A stretch of DNA of 45,290 bases from Azohydromonas australica DSM 1124 (lineage in GTDB: Bacteria; Pseudomonadota; Gammaproteobacteria; Burkholderiales; Burkholderiaceae_C): contig NZ_AUMO01000076.1 in the NCBI RefSeq assembly GCF_000430725.1, positions 1 to 45,290 of the forward strand, written 5' to 3'. Each line of letters opens with the position of its first letter. The stretch's first letter is position 1. A program made the position numbers and the translations under genes. The notes beneath the pieces are model-generated. The model was not told where the DNA came from. It saw only the letters and a list, made by a program, of their open reading frames with translations, and did no database searches. Positions 43,331 through 45,290 of this stretch are shown here, in pieces.

Positions 43331-44692
43331 GTGAGGCCCGCAAAACCTGGGCGCGCCGCGCCGCGCCCTGCCCTGGCCGCGCTGCTGGCCGCCACGCTGG
43401 TGCTGCCCGCCGTGCCGGCGCACGCCGCGGCCGGCATCTGCAGCGACGCGCAGGCCGCCCCCATGGCGGCCACTGTGAACCCGCAGGCCACCACCGAAGC
43501 GCGCCGCGCGCTGCAGGCGCTGCTGGAGCAGGCCCTGGCGCGCAGCCAGTCCGTGGGCGCGGCCCGCTTGCTGGCCGAGGCGGCGCAGGGCGACCTGCAG
43601 GAGGCGCAGGCCGCGCCGCTGCCGCGCGTGACGCTGGGTGCCGCCGCCAGCGGCCTGTCGCAGCATCACTCCACGTTGCGCCAGGAGGGGCTGCAGGGCC
43701 AGCTCAACGTCAACGTGAGCGCCCCACTGTTCGACGCCGGGCGCAGCGCGGCGCTGGTCAACTGGCGCGAGCGGCTGCTGGAAGCCGCTCGCCTGGGCGA
43801 GATCGAGGCGCGCGAGCAGGTGGCGCTGCAGACCGTGTCGCTGTCGCTGGAGCAGCAGCGCTACCGGCGCCAGGCCGAGGTCTACGCCCGCTACGCCTCG
43901 CGCATGGGCTGCCTGGTGGGAGCGCTGGAGCGCATCGTGGCGGCCGACCGAGGCCGAGCCAGCGAGCTGCTGCAAGTGCGCAACACGCTGCGCCAGGCAG
44001 AGCTGGCGCTGGCACTGGCGCAGTCGCAGCAGCGCCAAGTGGAATCGCGGCTGCGCCGTTTCGTGGGCGAATCGTTGCCGCCGCCGGCGCCGCTGGAGGC
44101 GCTGTTGCCCGGCCCTCCGGCGCTGGAGCCGCTGCTGTCCGAGGCCGCCGCTGCCAGCCCCATCGCCCAGCTCAGCGCGCAGGCGCAGGCACAGGCCCAC
44201 CTGGCGCGTGCCACGCGCGCGAGCGCCCTGCCGCAAGTCAGCTGGAGCGTGAGCGGCTCGCGCCAAGCCGGTGCGACGGCGCCCACCACGGTGTGGAGCG
44301 GCGGCGTGAGCCTGAGTGTGCCGCTGGTGGACCGCAGCCTGGAGCCCGCGCAGCGCGCCGCGGCCCTGCGCGCCGATGCGGCGCTGGCGCAGCGCGACGA
44401 CGCGCTGGCGTCACGGCTGCAGCGCGTGGCCGAGACGCACGAGCAGGCGCGTGCCGCCTTCGAGCGCGCACAGGCCAGCGCCGAGGTGCTGCAGGGCAGC
44501 CAGCGCTTGCGCGAAGCCACGCTGCTGCAGTGGCAGCAGCTGGGACGGCGCTCGCTGTTCGACGTGATCTCCGCCGAAAGCGAGTACCACAACCTGCAGG
44601 TCACGCGCGTCAACGCGCTGCTCGACGCGCAGCAGGCCACGATGCTGCTGTGGTCGCTGGGTCGCGGCGTGGCGGCGGGGATGGATTACTAA
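43331..44692 (+). CDS. TolC-family outer membrane channel of the type I system
   Basis: The 453-residue protein begins at GTG, one base after the adaptor stop, with a Sec signal (MRPAKPGRAAPRPALAALLAATLVLPAVPAHA). Two helical TolC repeats are seen: LEQALARSQSVGAARLLAEAAQGDLQEAQAAPLPRVTLGAAASG, then RASALPQVSWSVSG and a second helical half. Beta strands for the barrel are the short segments before each helix. This completes the ABC, adaptor and channel set. The stop lies 20 bases from an IS630-type transposase gene, and no substrate gene follows within the window. Confidence 0.92.
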   Translation: MRPAKPGRAAPRPALAALLAATLVLPAVPAHAAAGICSDAQAAPMAATVNPQATTEARRALQALLEQALARSQSVGAARLLAEAAQGDLQEAQAAPLPRVTLGAAASGLSQHHSTLRQEGLQGQLNVNVSAPLFDAGRSAALVNWRERLLEAARLGEIEAREQVALQTVSLSLEQQRYRRQAEVYARYASRMGCLVGALERIVAADRGRASELLQVRNTLRQAELALALAQSQQRQVESRLRRFVGESLPPPAPLEALLPGPPALEPLLSEAAAASPIAQLSAQAQAQAHLARATRASALPQVSWSVSGSRQAGATAPTTVWSGGVSLSVPLVDRSLEPAQRAAALRADAALAQRDDALASRLQRVAETHEQARAAFERAQASAEVLQGSQRLREATLLQWQQLGRRSLFDVISAESEYHNLQVTRVNALLDAQQATMLLWSLGRGVAAGMDY

Positions 44693-44711
44693 AACCGGCG
44701 TAAGTAAAGTC

Positions 44712-45290
44712 TCATGCTGAGGCGTAGCGGCAGGTCGGTGCGTGGAAGAAGCTCGCAACCACCCGAGGCAACTTCTGTAGTCGATGCAAGGTGCGGTAGA
44801 CCGTTCGCTTGAGCTCGTCCTTGGTCCGCGCTGTCGCTTTGGCCACGCGGGTCGTCATGTGACCCCAGACGAGCTCGTCGGGATTGAGCTGCGGCGCGTA
44901 CCCAGGCAGGAAGAACAACTCCAGCCGCTCGGCGTTGTCCTCGACGAACTGCTTGGTCAGCTTGGAGGTGTGTGCGGGGTGTCCGTCCACCACCAGGAAG
45001 ATCTTGCGGTCCATGCCCGTGATCAGGCGGCGCAGGAACTCGCAGAAGGTTTCTCCATTGAGCCGGCCTTCGATCGTCATGAAGCGCAAGTGACCCTTGG
45101 CAGAGATGGCCGAGAGCATGTTCAAGCCATATCGCGCGCCCGTGGCCTCGACCACCGGTGTCTGGCCCTTGGGCGCCCAGGTCGTGCCCGCATGGTGGTC
45201 TGCCCGAATCCCTGACTCGTCGGCAAACATCACCAGCGCCCCCTCGCGCTTGGCCCGTGACGCGATCTTGGGGTATTCGTGCTCGCGCCA
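44712..45290 (-). mobile_element. IS630-type transposase, C-terminal part (cut by window edge)
   Basis: The frame is open to the window end, so the N-terminal part lies outside. The visible 192 residues contain the DDE domain of IS630/Tc1-like transposases: VMFADESGIRADHH (first Asp), KIFLVVDGHPAHTSK (second Asp) and LPGYAPQLNPDELVWGHMT (Glu in PDELVW). All three catalytic residues are present. The 3' end of the element lies in the 19 bases after the TolC-type gene, but the inverted repeat cannot be defined with only one end. The element points back towards the secretion operon. Confidence 0.88.

Noticed and set aside
1..45290. tRNA, rRNA or CRISPR arrays
   Set aside because: I saw no cloverleaf-like segment, no rRNA-like stretch and no regularly spaced direct repeats.

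Overview
This window is about 70% GC and comes from a betaproteobacterium, most likely of the order Burkholderiales (Comamonadaceae or Sphaerotilaceae type). Three things point there: FlhDC, FliA and FlgM occur together, CheY-CheZ sit beside MotAB, and the sigma-28 promoters have the form TCAAGTT-N11-GCCGATAC. Most of the window is a near-continuous flagellar island, flanked by pieces of insertion sequences: an IS4-type transposase end at the left edge and an IS630-type transposase running off the right edge.

Layout. 1-1506: IS4 transposase tail, then decayed DNA with a remnant of a SWIM zinc-finger gene. 1507-4174 (minus): an Hpt phosphotransfer protein followed 4 nt later by a REC-PAS-GGDEF-EAL c-di-GMP regulator. 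4271-15555 (minus): flgBCDEFGHIJKL, the rod, hook, rings and junction proteins. 15683-17286 (plus): flgA, flgM, flgN. 17355-19580 (minus): a secreted PQQ-type sugar dehydrogenase with lectin-like and Ig-like domains, the one apparently unrelated gene inside the flagellar block. 19720-31720 (minus): flhD, flhC, a degenerate HD-GYP-like gene, motA, motB, cheY, cheZ, flhB, flhA, flhF, an flhG-like gene, fliA. 32125-36697 (plus): two flagellins, fliD, fliS, fliT. 36775-44692 (plus): a GT2-TPR glycosyltransferase, a TPR/GT41 (O-GlcNAc-transferase-like, SPINDLY-like) enzyme, and a complete type I secretion system (ABC transporter, HlyD-type adaptor, TolC-type outer membrane protein).

How it works together. 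FlhDC is the master regulator; an FlhDC-box-like palindrome lies between flgB and flgA. FliA and FlgM form the late checkpoint. I found sigma-28-type promoters in front of flgM, motA, the HD-GYP-like gene, fliD and (two) fliC1. This suggests that the degenerate HD-GYP protein is made as a late flagellar gene. The Hpt/REC-GGDEF-EAL pair and the HD-GYP-like protein add a c-di-GMP layer.

Most interesting part. The GT41 gene overlaps the ABC exporter gene by one base (TGATG), and the exporter is followed closely by its adaptor and outer membrane channel. This suggests that protein glycosylation and type I secretion are coupled, possibly for a large glycosylated adhesin. The substrate gene is not in the window and would lie beyond the IS630 element, or elsewhere. 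Other points are a 120-residue Ala-rich insert in the hook protein, an FlhG-like protein without a P-loop lysine, an insert separating the I-site-like RxxD from GGDEF, and a compact motAB-cheYZ unit without cheA or cheW.
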